A model generated the notes under the pieces. It had not been told where the DNA came from. It did not search any database and saw only the letters and a list, made by a program, of their open reading frames with translations. Shown piece by piece: positions 24,201 through 36,100 of a stretch of DNA of 64,000 bases. The position numbers and the translations under genes are program-made. The stretch covers positions 57,616 to 121,615 of the forward strand of contig JBBHKE010000738.1 in NCBI GenBank assembly GCA_037447655.1. The letters are read 5' to 3'. This stretch comes from Zygnema cylindricum. Its lineage: Eukaryota > Streptophyta > Zygnematophyceae > Zygnematales > Zygnemataceae. Positions within the stretch are counted from its first letter, which is position 1. Each line of letters opens with the position of its first letter.

Positions 24201-25222
24201 CTTACAGGAAGGCAAGCCAAGTCTTTACATTTGTTCCTCCAAAAAAAAAATAGCCAGGGTTTCATTGGTTGATATGGACAAAAGTGAGTCACAAGCAACA
24301 TACTGCGATCAATTTTGATGTTTGTAGGGGTTCTCGGTGGTTAATAGTGACTACTTTTTCAATTTATTCACCTGGAGCCTTACATGTTGCTAAAGATCTT
24401 TTTGACGCCTTACTGGTTAGGTCACTTTGAGCCGGCCAAAATGTTCTCTTTGGCCATCAACATCATTCGTTAAATACAGAGTGGACACACACACAATACA
24501 TAGTTCAGCTGAAACATTCGGATAAGCTAGTGTCTCTAGCAATCTATGGTAGTGTCATTCGTCTCAGTCTCCTGTACAATTTGTATTTTATCACTGGTTC
24601 ATGGTTAGTTTCGCTTTTTTGTATGAACAAAAACGAAATGTTCATCTCTGACCCTTAGTGGTTTGTCAATGTTTTTTCATTTTTTTATCAAACTTTGCAC
24701 CAAGATGGTTGACACATTCAGGGTTTTGGAGTAAAACCTTCTTTTTATTTTGTATAAGCGTGTGGATGGGTGGCTTGTGCCTATGCAGGCTCCGAGGGAC
24801 CTGCGAGGGAGCTCACAACCGTCTGGACTTGCTCTCGTTGGTCACAAGCGGCATTCACGAGTCAGAGATTCCTGGAGACACTGAAGATATACTTCATGCG
24901 GTTGAGGGCTGGGACGAAAACGAGAGCCACGATCCTGACGTGCCTGCAGTTTCCCACAGACGAGGAATGGCACCGTTCGTGTTTGTTTCATTTGACGACG
25001 TGGGTATCCGCTGTGTCTCTATTGCTTGTTATCCCCATTGTTCTAGGAAAATGATGTGGTTTTCTGCTAATTTCGGAAGGTATTTGCGAAAGTAACTGAT
25101 GATTTCTGGCAAAATGCAGAAATAGGTTTTGTTAACGTGTGCGCATTCCATGTATTTTGCAGGTTGAAACTGACATTTTGAATTTACCAGTGGACAAGAT
25201 GGATTATTACTGTCCGGGCTGA
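21224..25222 (+). CDS. F-box protein of the FBP7 type (SCF ubiquitin-ligase substrate adaptor)
   Basis: Ten exons encode about 318 residues: 21224-21299, 21408-21520, 21680-21799, 21910-21991, 22281-22354, 23269-23322, 23526-23633, 23819-23877, 24789-24999, 25163-25222; phases close and the frame ends with TGA at 25220. Residues about 55-95 form the F-box ([20 protein letters not shown], then [14 protein letters not shown] and [11 protein letters not shown]), which binds SKP1. The rest matches my memory of the Arabidopsis FBP7 (At1g21760) C-terminal domain: [73 protein letters not shown] and the end MDYYCPG. FBP7 has been linked to translation under temperature stress; carrying that over is inference. 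The start is the first ATG giving an open exon 1. The acceptor at 21909 (GTGAG before GATCAG) is weak and could be off by a few codons. The region starts about 9 kb after POL2, on the same strand. Confidence 0.85.
22886..22933. repeat. (GT)n microsatellite in an F-box gene intron
   Basis: Alternating GT with a few C interruptions in the intron between 22354 and 23269. The Cys/Val-rich ORFs at 22807 and 22859 are this repeat translated. Confidence 0.9.
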
Positions 25223-25739
25223 TGACTAAACAAGCAAAGCGTTCATTTATAGGCTTGCCATTTAAGTTGAACACTCCATGCACGTGTTCGGCTAGTTAAG
25301 AATAGTTGCTCCTTTCACATCGGGGTGAGTGGAAGTAATGTCGTAGGGATTCTACATCCACATAAACTTGTCTTGATCTTGGCTTGCTTCTAATGTAAAT
25401 TGGGATTTTGGGATGTTGTGTCAGAAGTAGGCTGTAATATTTGGAACATTAGAAGGTCAACTTATCTCTTGTATATCTTTATCCTTAAGAGTGGGACGTT
25501 CTCTTGAAAGCATGATGCTTAACCATCTGAGTACACGGGAAACAAAAATTGAAAGAGAAAAACCAAATTGGGTGGAAGGAAATCAAACGGAAAGAAACAA
25601 ACACACAAACAGGGAAAGCCAATAAAAGGCAGTGAATGGAACAAGCAGCTTGAAAAACAATAGCATAATGGTGTACCCAAAACAGAAACTACTTAACCAA
25701 ACCTAGGCATAGACTATCCATAACTCCCATAGCAGAAGT
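25223..25739. other. F-box gene 3' flank
   Basis: Expected to include the 3' UTR of the F-box gene. No other gene or repeat recognised. Confidence 0.5.
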
Positions 25740-26470
25740 TAAAAGCTTGAACACGGTAAACCCATAGATATGTGCCAACGATGAAAAGAAGTAAATGCAG
25801 AGGCGGTAGGACAGAAGTGAGAGGGCTCTTGGGAATGCCAATCACTAATATCAAAAAATTCACCCAAAGCAACTATCGAACAACCAAATATCTCGACCGA
25901 TATCAATGAAGTCATAAACAACGTTGATATGTACATAATCACGAGCCTTCTTTTTAGCAGCGTCAGGCTCGGTCCCTCAAACATGTTGATCAGCGAGGCA
26001 GTGTTTGCCAAAAATGCCATCACAGCGGGGATCGTTGGGCAAAACAATATCAATCCATCTGAAGACTAATATGTGAAGCCTCCCAAACAAATATAACAGT
26101 AAATGAAGCTTGAGTTAATGATGTTTCCGGAAATTTGTCGGGGACCATTGAGCAAATCAATATCAGCCTGCTGCGAAAGATTAATATGTAAATTGCCCGA
26201 CGAAGAGAGTACTCCCCTCAGAAGCAATAATCGCAACAATGTCTGACACCTCGATCAACACCCCCCAAGGGAGCAACGAAGCAAATGAACGACATCTGGT
26301 TGAAGGACAACATCGCACGAGCAAACGAGAGAGCCTGGGTAAAGGTTGAGGAGAGATGCCAAGCCTGAGTGGTGGTGAAACCTAGAGTGAAAGAATCCAA
26401 GCGCTAAAACTAGCCCCCCCACGGAAGAGAAAACGGGCACCTGAAGAATCAAAGGGAATGCGCCTTGAGA
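25740..26470 (-). repeat. Old diverged inverted repeat, left arm
   Basis: Read on the minus strand this stretch resembles 27130-27730 on plus in the same order. Shared landmarks are GAGATATTTGGTTGTT (minus near 25892; plus near 27636), GGCTCGTGAT versus ATGCTCGTGT, and CTCTCGTTTG followed by a TTGATC/TTGATT segment near 26260-26310 versus 27280-27360. The two arms are clearly diverged and read like two ancient copies of one repeat. No intact ORF; the family is not recognised. Confidence 0.4.
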
Positions 26471-27129
26471 AGCTCAGATCGGACGGTGGCAAGAATCTTA
26501 TCATAAATTTATTCTTGGACACGCAAAACTGGCTTCATAATAAGGGATGTATGACCTTCACCTCCTTTTATCCCATATTTCTTCCGACCCCACAGACGCC
26601 GCTTCTTTCCTTGGCACCTTTTCTTGTTTTCTCTCTCGACACTTAGACCTACGTGGGAGCTAAGCACGACGTTCTTTTCAAGTATCCCCTAGTAAAAATT
26701 AGCTTTTTTGTTCAGCCGTCCAAGTGTGTTTTTTCGTGACCCTCACATATTCCTCCTTTCACTCCCCCTCATGGTTTCCAAACCCCTTCTCCATCCGAGG
26801 GCATTCATGTGTTAAGTTGCCCTCTAAGCTCGAGTACTTCCGTGACCCAATTTCTTGATTCTACTCTCTAGACAAATTTGTCGCACGCAAACGACCTTCC
26901 CAACCTTCTTGATCCTCCCACCCCCTCCACGCACCCAAAAACATTTAACCAAAAACGTGTATAACATATACGTTATTTTTTTCCACCCTCATTCAAAAGC
27001 CAAGTACGCTTGCCAATAGTTAATTTCTAATAAGATTGCCATCGGATCAGAGCTCGCTTTTTAATCAAATCGCTTTTTAATAAAGTCAGCTCCCAAAATC
27101 GGACCAGAGCTTCTTGAGGCACTTCCCTC

Positions 27130-27730
27130 TAATTCTTTATGCACTTTCTTTCCTATCTGATTTTGGAGCTTGGCTATTGGCCACTCCTAGCCCACTCCAC
27201 TCTACGTTTCATGTCGTCTCAATTCACCGCCGCCTTTAGATTCAGGCTTGGCCTCCCTCGTCCCCCTTTACTCGACTCTCTCGTTTGTTCGAGAAACTGT
27301 ATCCTTCGGCCCGATGATTTGTATATGTACTTGTCGCTCCCATCGGGAAGAGTTGATTCAGGCACGCAACACTATTTCTGACACCATTGCAATTATTACT
27401 TATGAGAGGGGGTAAACTGTTGGTCGAAAGGTTTCACATGTTATTCTATCGCAACGGATTTGATACTGTATTGTTAATGGTGACTGTCATATTTTTTGTG
27501 ACGCCTTTTGGGCAAACCTTGCCTCGGGGTACAGTCGTTCATAAGACGGCTCGACATGTTGGAGGGGATGCTCGTGTTAAGGAGCAAAATTATGCACAAC
27601 GCGATGCCATGGGTGACTTGATTCCGACAATGATCGAGATATTTGGTTGTTTTGGAAATGCTTTGGACGAGTTCCTCCCTAGTTTCGACGTTCTCTTGGG
27701 AGAAAAGTAGCACTTTAAAGACAGTTGTCC
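27130..27730 (+). repeat. Old diverged inverted repeat, right arm
   Basis: Partner of 25740-26470, separated by about 0.7 kb of spacer. Weak open frames (27139-27381 and 27387-27710) may be remnants of a former coding sequence, since the corresponding minus-strand frames of the other arm share scattered residues. I cannot assign a transposon family. Confidence 0.4.
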
Positions 27731-30141
27731 TCCTCCCATCGCCTATTGCTGTCATGGATGGTCCGTGTTTTGCTGAACTCCCTCAATGTGCTCCGACAAG
27801 TTTCGGGGAATTGAGGGATTGCTTCAAAGTTATGTCGAGTTTTGGTTAGGTAGTGTTGGTTTGGGTGCCCTATTCTTTTGCTGCTTTTGTGTATGCCTTT
27901 CATCGGCTTCCCATTGTTTACGTGTTAGTCTGTTACGATCATTTTTTCCCTTTAGTTCGCTGCGTTCCGCTTTCAGTTTTTCAGTTTCGTCTTTACCTGT
28001 CCTCTTTCTTCCCAAGTCCTCAGATGTTTTACCATCGCGGCTTTTTCACAAAGTCTTACATTCAAACTGCCAAATACCTCACTCGCCCTAGACATTGCAT
28101 TGTTTAAAACAGAAAAAAAAACAAAAAAAACAGATTGAATTAAAAAGCGTGATGGGACCTGTTACTTGCTCTCAGCTGCACCACCTGCTCAAATGGCCGC
28201 CTCTCTTCCCTTGTTCTACAGCCTGATATGCAGATCTAGAAGCTATCGTTTCAAGCTTCTTCAGGTGCTTCCTTCAAATACTTCTCGTGCACTACTTTTC
28301 CGTGGCAAGGTTCCTGCACTTGGTTTACAGCTAAACATTTTAAGCCTCCATTTTCTGCAATCCTAAATTACTACTGCTCCCACCCTTCGGCTTGGCTTCC
28401 CTTACCCGCCCCTTCCTTCGGTTCCTTGGCATAGTTTGGTCCTTTGTCCATTCATTTCAGCGCAGCTCCACCCATTTGTTTCGTTGTTCCCATGGGCTCC
28501 ATTGACCCTCCCTCATCAGCCCGCCCTTGGACCTAAATTGGTTGCTCGTCCATTTCAGCCCAATGATGCCCATATGCTCCATTGTGCCCACGGGGACAAG
28601 TTGATTCAGGCACATGACACTGGTCGGATCATGATTGTGACCGTTCAGTAAATTGCGCAAATACCTTCAGCGATACTGTTTTTGGCATGCCCACTGAGTT
28701 GACAAAATCACTGGCAAGGTGGCGTTCTGGGTAAGTGACATGATTATGCTCAAGGATATCTCGCTGATTTAATTTCAATGGCAGTATATGTCTTTGATTC
28801 TTCCACAGTCTAGTATTACGACTTAGACATCCCACAACTCGAGCCATTACCATGTGAAGGACTTGCAGACACCAGTTCGTCTTTTTCCGAGCTAGTTGTT
28901 GCATGCCTTGGTCAATTCAAAAAGTATCAACTTGCTCATACAATTTGCTATTTATAGTGTTCATTGTTTGGTCAACTGGAAATGATTTGCGCTCTGTGGC
29001 CATAAGCTCATATTTCACTTCAGTCCTTTTCACCTTTGCTTCACTGCTTTAGTCAGAGGTTTTTACCAGCAAGTAATCAGGATTAGTACTAATAAAATGG
29101 ACGATATGAAAATTTTACCCACTGAAAAGCTGGTTCAGCCACAGGTTTAACAAAACAGAGACCTTACTGGCAGCCAGCAACATTTCAAGATGTAATCATA
29201 TCAGCCCCGCGAACAAAATGGATGAACGGCAAGAAAGAAGCCAAAAACGGAGGTCACTGTGCGGCAGTGAAAATGCCAAACAAATTCATTAACAAGATCA
29301 CGAAAAGGCAAAAAAAAACACACATCAAATTTAAAAGACACATATACCTCAAGATACTATCAATCAAAAGACCTGGCTGAAAGAAAAAAAGTAGGCACTG
29401 AACACTTTACAATTACTTAATTTCTAGGTTCACAAGTCACAGCGGTCTCAGCCTAACACAAAACAAGAAAAACTACTTCCGTGACCAGTCTATCTGGTTC
29501 CATGCAAAACCGAAGTGCTCCCAGAGGTTTTAATAAGCTTCATTTTTGCCAAATACAAAATATCAACAGAACAGAACCAGTTGAATATCATCTTAAGAGT
29601 TCAGATGGCGCCAGCAGTACACAAACCAAAGATATTGTTGCAATAAATATCATAGTTCAATAACTCCAAGTTATACCTTTTAGAAAAAGGCAGTGCGCCG
29701 ATACCAACAGTCATAATTTTCACAAGTTTGGTTTGTCATGGATTAGCAACGTACATCACACGGCAATACTATAATTGAAGCCGATCCAAATATCTGATCT
29801 GATCTAAACCAGGAAAGGCTTGTTGAAATAACTAATCAATACAAACCACAAAGCTCATAAACAGCTTGCATAATCCTAACCATGAAATGAGACATTAGAT
29901 GAAACCTCTTTAATGGCCTGACTGCAAAAGTCAAAACCTTTCCTGACACCATGCAAAGCACCTGCCGGAACCATTGACTTCTTGCAACAAGTCATTGAAC
30001 CATCTCCACAGTCTAACTCTCCACACTCCAAACAGGAAATCCCAGCTCCTGTACAGCCTACTAACACTTGGTTAGTTGTTAGTCATATCTAGCAACCCCA
30101 CGTTAACAGTTAGTTCACAGTGCCTTCAGCTCCAGTCGTAC
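27731..30141. other. Intergenic DNA downstream of the kinase gene
   Basis: No gene found. The stretch 28430-28625 shares a GTTGATTCAGGCAC word with 27350-27370, so it may hold a further scrap of the same old repeat. The part nearest 30141 should include the 3' UTR of the convergent kinase gene. Confidence 0.5.
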
Positions 30142-33100
30142 TCAAGATACAGTTCGACCGTAGCTGACGGCAGCAATGTAGAGGTTCTTTGCCCACTTCT
30201 CCTGCAGAACCACCACCAAAAACTCTAGTGAGAAATGTACGAATACGGGAGTGTTCAAAAATAACTGCACCATAGGTGCCTGGACCAAATCACCAACATC
30301 GTAACTCAAACAACACAGATAAAGGTGCAGACCTTAACATGCGTGCTCGGAAAAGCTGAGGTACGCAATGTCTCCTGTGTTTCATCTGCAGGACGTCGTC
30401 GAGGGACGCTGAGAACAAATGCAGCCTGATCCCATGTGGCAGCAGTGGAGGTGATGCGATAGCCCGTGTCCCAACGGCGGTGAATTCCCTCACTCGGATA
30501 TAAGAAATCCAGCTCCACAACCTACAGCAGAAGAGGCATTCAATTTCAATCTTAGCTTGATTTGCACTGGTACTTAGCCAGAAACAACATTCTACTCAAC
30601 CCATAACCCCGTGTGTCGTGCCGAGTCAAACAGCAAGTGCTCCAGGAAAAAATCTAGTTGAAAATAGTGAAGGTGAACTTGAGATCATCGCAAATAGTGA
30701 GAAGAAAGAGCAAGCAACTCAAAATGACATAATCCAAAAAAGGCATAACCAGCAAAACCCTGCTGAATCTTCCATAGCAAATTTTCAAATGTCACAAGGA
30801 TGAAATTTACCTGGTCAGTAAAACCAGCATTCCGTGACATAACAACACCCCAACGGCTGCCAGCTGTTGCCATGGATGTGACGTAGAACCCTTCTCGCCA
30901 TTTCTTGTTTATCCACTTAAAGGGAAAAGAATCACTCACTTTATAGGACTGCTGAGTGTAAGATGTACCTGCCAAGCACCCAAACCCAGACTACCGATAT
31001 GAAGTGGCGCCAAGTATTTACACCGTGTAACGCTAAACGTGGATAAGTAAAACCATTAACGCCACTATAAAACTTGAGTGACGTGGTGGCTTGCAGTTGA
31101 TTGTGTTGACTAGAAGTATTAAAACTTGAAAATTTTGGGGAAGAGCCTATCAGTGTTAATAACTCTAATAGCGATAAAAAGTGTACCCCACTACACCGCC
31201 AATCGTTATTAGCGTTGTGTACGCTAATTCCGTCCCGCTTTTTTTTTGTTTTTATTCTCAAATAGAATTATCCACACTATTTAAAAAAAAACCCTAATTC
31301 CTAATTAAAATAGACGATTTCTTCGAAAATTTCCAAATTCCCAATTAGCGTAAACCACGCTATTTATTCGTATACTCTAAAAAAACTTACACGCTAATAA
31401 CGATTGGCGGTGTACAGGCAAAGCGTCAGAGACAGACTGTGAGCACTCTAATGACGGTCAGCTTCAATCACCAGGCGTACTAAGAATTAAAAAGACACCA
31501 TAAAACTTGAGAAAATAGCAGCAGCAAAACTATAGCACCAAGCTATCCATAAGAATTACCTTTCGACATTACAACCAGCGAGTTCCCATTGCTGGCACCC
31601 GCAATAGCACTAATGTAGTAATTCTTTTCCCACTGCTCCATGATCCATTCCTGATACATGCCACAGGGAGCCGAACCACATAAGCGAGATATCCTTTTAA
31701 CATAAGATAACAAGATACCAGTTTATGGTAATGCAAGGTGGAGGTAAAGGTCGCATGAACTAGTGCATGCCAACCATTTACTGAATCCCCGAATTTAATT
31801 TCCAGCTGAATCTTCCAGCAAGTAAAAGAAGACCTAGACCACTATTCACAAATGGAGACTCCTTACTAGATCACATGTTTCCAAACTCAAAACTAGGGGA
31901 GAATTACGGAAAAGGAGAGGCAACCTTGGGAAGGAAAACATGAGAAAGCTCATAAACTTGAGCACTGAAGGATGTTCCAGCATCCATGATAAGCGCCCAA
32001 AGGTTTTGACAAGAGGCAACACTGCTGATATAAAGCCCATCCTCATTGCCTTTCTCAACATGCTGTGCCAGCCGCGAGTCAGCCACATTGTAGTGGTATC
32101 TGCAATCCCATCATGCCAGAAACGTCAGCGAAAGAAGGATGCAGTACTGCTATGGTCAGTTGTTTGATTTCTTAGACATTCGCCAGCTCTAGTCCACCTC
32201 GAAGGGCATTTGCTAGTATTATGAACCACGGTCACATCCATAAACATTCTCTCGTTGTTCACCTTTCTGAAGTATATAACACTGAAAGCATAGGACAACT
32301 ATAACTATGAATACTATTGTAAACCAAAAAAATAATAACACATAGCACACCTTTGCTTCATCGGCCTACGAGCATTGTATACAGTTATCCATTGCGTGGC
32401 AGGCATGCCGAGACGAATCTTCTTCTTTGGCTGATCATCTTCTGCATCCTCTTCAGGTGCCATGGCTCGACCACGCTTCTGCCCCACCTGTTAACACAAA
32501 CCACACATGCAGCAAAGATTAGTGTGCGAGATCAAACTGATGTGACAGCTATCTATACCAAAATGTTGTGGCACAAACCCGGTTTGGAAGCTGACACTGA
32601 GCCAATCAACTGCAAAGAGAAGCAAACGCTGACTGAGATTGCCTTTAGTATCCTCTCAACACTCCCATTACACATCCATGCAAGTGCTCTGCACTTTCAC
32701 CTTCGCAGCTCCATCAGTGTTTATAGGTCTCGCAGCAGGATTGGAGCCGAGAACTCCATCAAAAAGTGAAATCAGTTTTGCATAGTTTGGCTCCTCGTCA
32801 AATTTCAGATTGACAACATATTCTAAAAACTGCTTAAATGGCGTCGGACAGAAGCAGCACAACATTTCCGGTGACGTGGCCATCTTTTTTTTGCAAACCA
32901 GAAAGCCCTTATTGTCACCCTGGTCCCATCAATAAACAAGTCATTGGTTAGCGAGCTCAGCAGCAAACAAACTTGAGATGCGAAAAAGGTGCACAAAGCA
33001 AAAAAATAAAAGGGATCACTTCAAACAGCATAGAAAGCAGGTGTTCGATGACAAGGCATCTCATTACCAACTGATGCTGCTATAACCAAATAGTCAGAAG

Positions 33101-36100
33101 TCAACAATTACCAATGAACGAGCCCGGAATCCGCATGCTAGAAGCATTGACATTGAACCACAACTTAAGTTACAAATGAATGATTTTGTATGTGGAAATC
33201 ACCTAAAAATGCATTCAGACATGATTTGAAGGCAGCTGCAAAGCTTGAAAAAAAGAGATTACACTAAGCATTCCCTGAGAGTATTGCAACAGCTTTACAA
33301 CATTCACAAAAAGAAGCTTGTTATGATGTTAACGCGAACGCCACTCGCGTATGAATAATCCTGTCCTTCACCAGTTCCTGGGGAGAGCGCTTGTGTGGCA
33401 ACAAGTCATTTGGTTAGCTTGCACACATCAAGATTAAAAGTATCTTAAGAATTACGGCGCCCACCATGGACATAGAGACAACTCCTCCGTCCATCGTACT
33501 AATTTCCCATATTATTATGACATTTAACAACAAGGAATCCAATTACCTCTGGCGTCACAACAGTGCATGGACTGTGCACATCTCGGAAAAACTCACTGAA
33601 ACATCAAGCAAGCATGCTAATTTCCTGCATTAGCGGCAATTTTTTCTGCAATTAAACCAGCATAGGAAGGTAAATTAACTGAACCAGGTGCATCCATGCG
33701 AAACACGTCTTATTGGAATAAACAATACCTGATAGCCTTGCCAAGGCAAACGGCCACGCAACAAAAACACCAGCGTGTAGGCTAAAGACTCCAGGTCATC
33801 ACGTCGACTTCCAGTTCTACCCAAATGTGCATGCACGCTCGCGTAACGGACAGTGCCTCTGCAGACACTCCAAACAAATAGTGAATTCTCAAAGGCATAA
33901 CTTCAGCCATAACAAATGCTTTTATCTAAACACATAGTGTAGAACCTTATGTGCTTTCACACATGAAAAGAGAACAGCTGCCGAACAAGAGCACATGAGC
34001 AAAGACAAAGTGCACCTAAATATATCCGGCCTCTGGTCATACTCCACATGCTGGCCAGTACTAGCGTCTTTCCATCTTGTAGCTGCATACACATCCTCAA
34101 CCCACCCCCTCCGAACATCAGGACGTAAATACACATGCCAACAGCGAGCAGATGCATCCAATCCTAGCTTCTGCCTTTACATTCTTACTTCACTGTCACT
34201 ATTTCCAGTATGTGCATCAAAACAGATTTACATGACCCGTCTGACATCGAGCAGGTTCACGGTTCGAAGTGGGTATCTAGATCTCCTTGCAGCTTTTTTT
34301 CACATTACCTCCATCCATAAATCACTTGCAATAAAACAAAGGTCTTAATTCATCAGGGTACGAAGCTATTTTGCAATACTGAGCAGTGAGCTTCAGGGGG
34401 AATTTTATACAAATATCATGTGATAATACAACACCATCAATAGCAAAGACATTCACAGAAATCCTGTATTCTCTTGAGTGCCCTAAACTAACCACAACTT
34501 ACCAGACCATTCCCGCATTTACATTTCAGTGTGAATGAAACATAAAACATGATCCACATAGATTCAATATTCAAACGAAGGTATAACATTACAACATCAC
34601 CAGTATACTCCACGACCTAGCAGTGTAATCTAACCAGCAGATACATCATCAAAGCTCCCAAACTTGTACTCACCTAGACCCAGGTCCACCAGGTAGAGTT
34701 TTTTCTCGTCTGAAGTCGCAGGCTGTCCAAGCAAAAAATTTTCAGGTTTTACATCTCCATGTACATACCTGGTTCAGACAACAGACGGCAATTAGACAAC
34801 AGAGAACTAATTTTGTCCACCCTGCCCAAACAAATTGAAATGGGCAACACTTACATCCACTGCTGAAAATCACCTGAATCACCCATTAGTTCATGAATTT
34901 ACACTACTGCAAAAAATAAAAGTAATTACAGACTCAACAGTAATCAGCACTCACCCTCGCTGGTGCATCTTTTCCAAAATGGACAGGGACTCCACGGCAA
35001 TACAAGCCACCATCTCCGTTGACATCCTGTGTAAAGAAACACCATAAAAAGGATCAATACAGCTGCACTGATCAACAAGTACATTTTCAAGAAATCAAAC
35101 ATCCAGAGAGGATATCATCAAAGGTAGAAAATCCAGACAATTTCCTCAAAAGAGGCAGGCACACTCTTCAACAACCACTAGCACATATATGTCACAGCTA
35201 GATCCCAGAATTCAATAACGCATAGAACACTGAAAGCAGGGCAGCTGGTCAGAACTGGATGAAGCTACATACGCTTGGTTAGAGTTGTTCCAAACATCCC
35301 AAAGACTCGGGCCAAGCATGTCCATAACCTGCAATGGGTACAGAAAATAAAAACAAAAAACAGAGGTAAATACACAGACTTGAAGTAGGCTGGTCGGGAG
35401 AATGCAAGGAACATCTCAAGGCGCATGGTAGAAGCAAGATCAAGAGACAAAAAAACGGAGGACAGTCAAAGATAAAAGAAAGAGATCCAGGCAAGAAAGG
35501 CAACGAAACAAGAATAAAATCTTCAACATGCTCTTAATAGCCTTGCAGAAAACCAGAAATCTGATATGGCGCAACTCTAACCAACAGGACCACGGCATTT
35601 TGTCCCACATCAGCGCAACGTAGCCAAAGAATATGTCATATAATCTTTCGCAATTTCCACGGTAAGGTATCCCAAAAGTGAAACTAAAACAATACCAAAT
35701 TTTGAGATAGGTCACTGTTACTCCCCAACGCATGCAAACAAAACTTCTACACAAATGTCCAGATTTCAACATGATTTTCTCTGCCTGTAGGCCGGGAACG
35801 ATGAAATGCATACCATAACATAGTAATCTCCCTGCCTTCCTTTATAATGTACACGAGGCACCCCATGACTACCTCCAAGGGTACTGCACACAAAAGCACG
35901 CATCTAACATGTGAGTATTCATAATCATTACACTGCAGCACTTGCTGAACAATGACACACATGAGAAGCTGATGCAAAGATAAGATTGATATTGAATGAT
36001 TGGCGAGTCCCAAAAGAAGGGTCCCATGGAAGTCATCCTCTTCATTCAACATTATAGGCAAACCAATAAATCTCAATCGAATAATCATCCCAAACATAAC

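Noticed and set aside
24658-25095. 145-codon ORF taken as one exon
   Set aside because: Only 24789-24999 of it is the F-box exon; the upstream part is intron with a hydrophobic chance frame.
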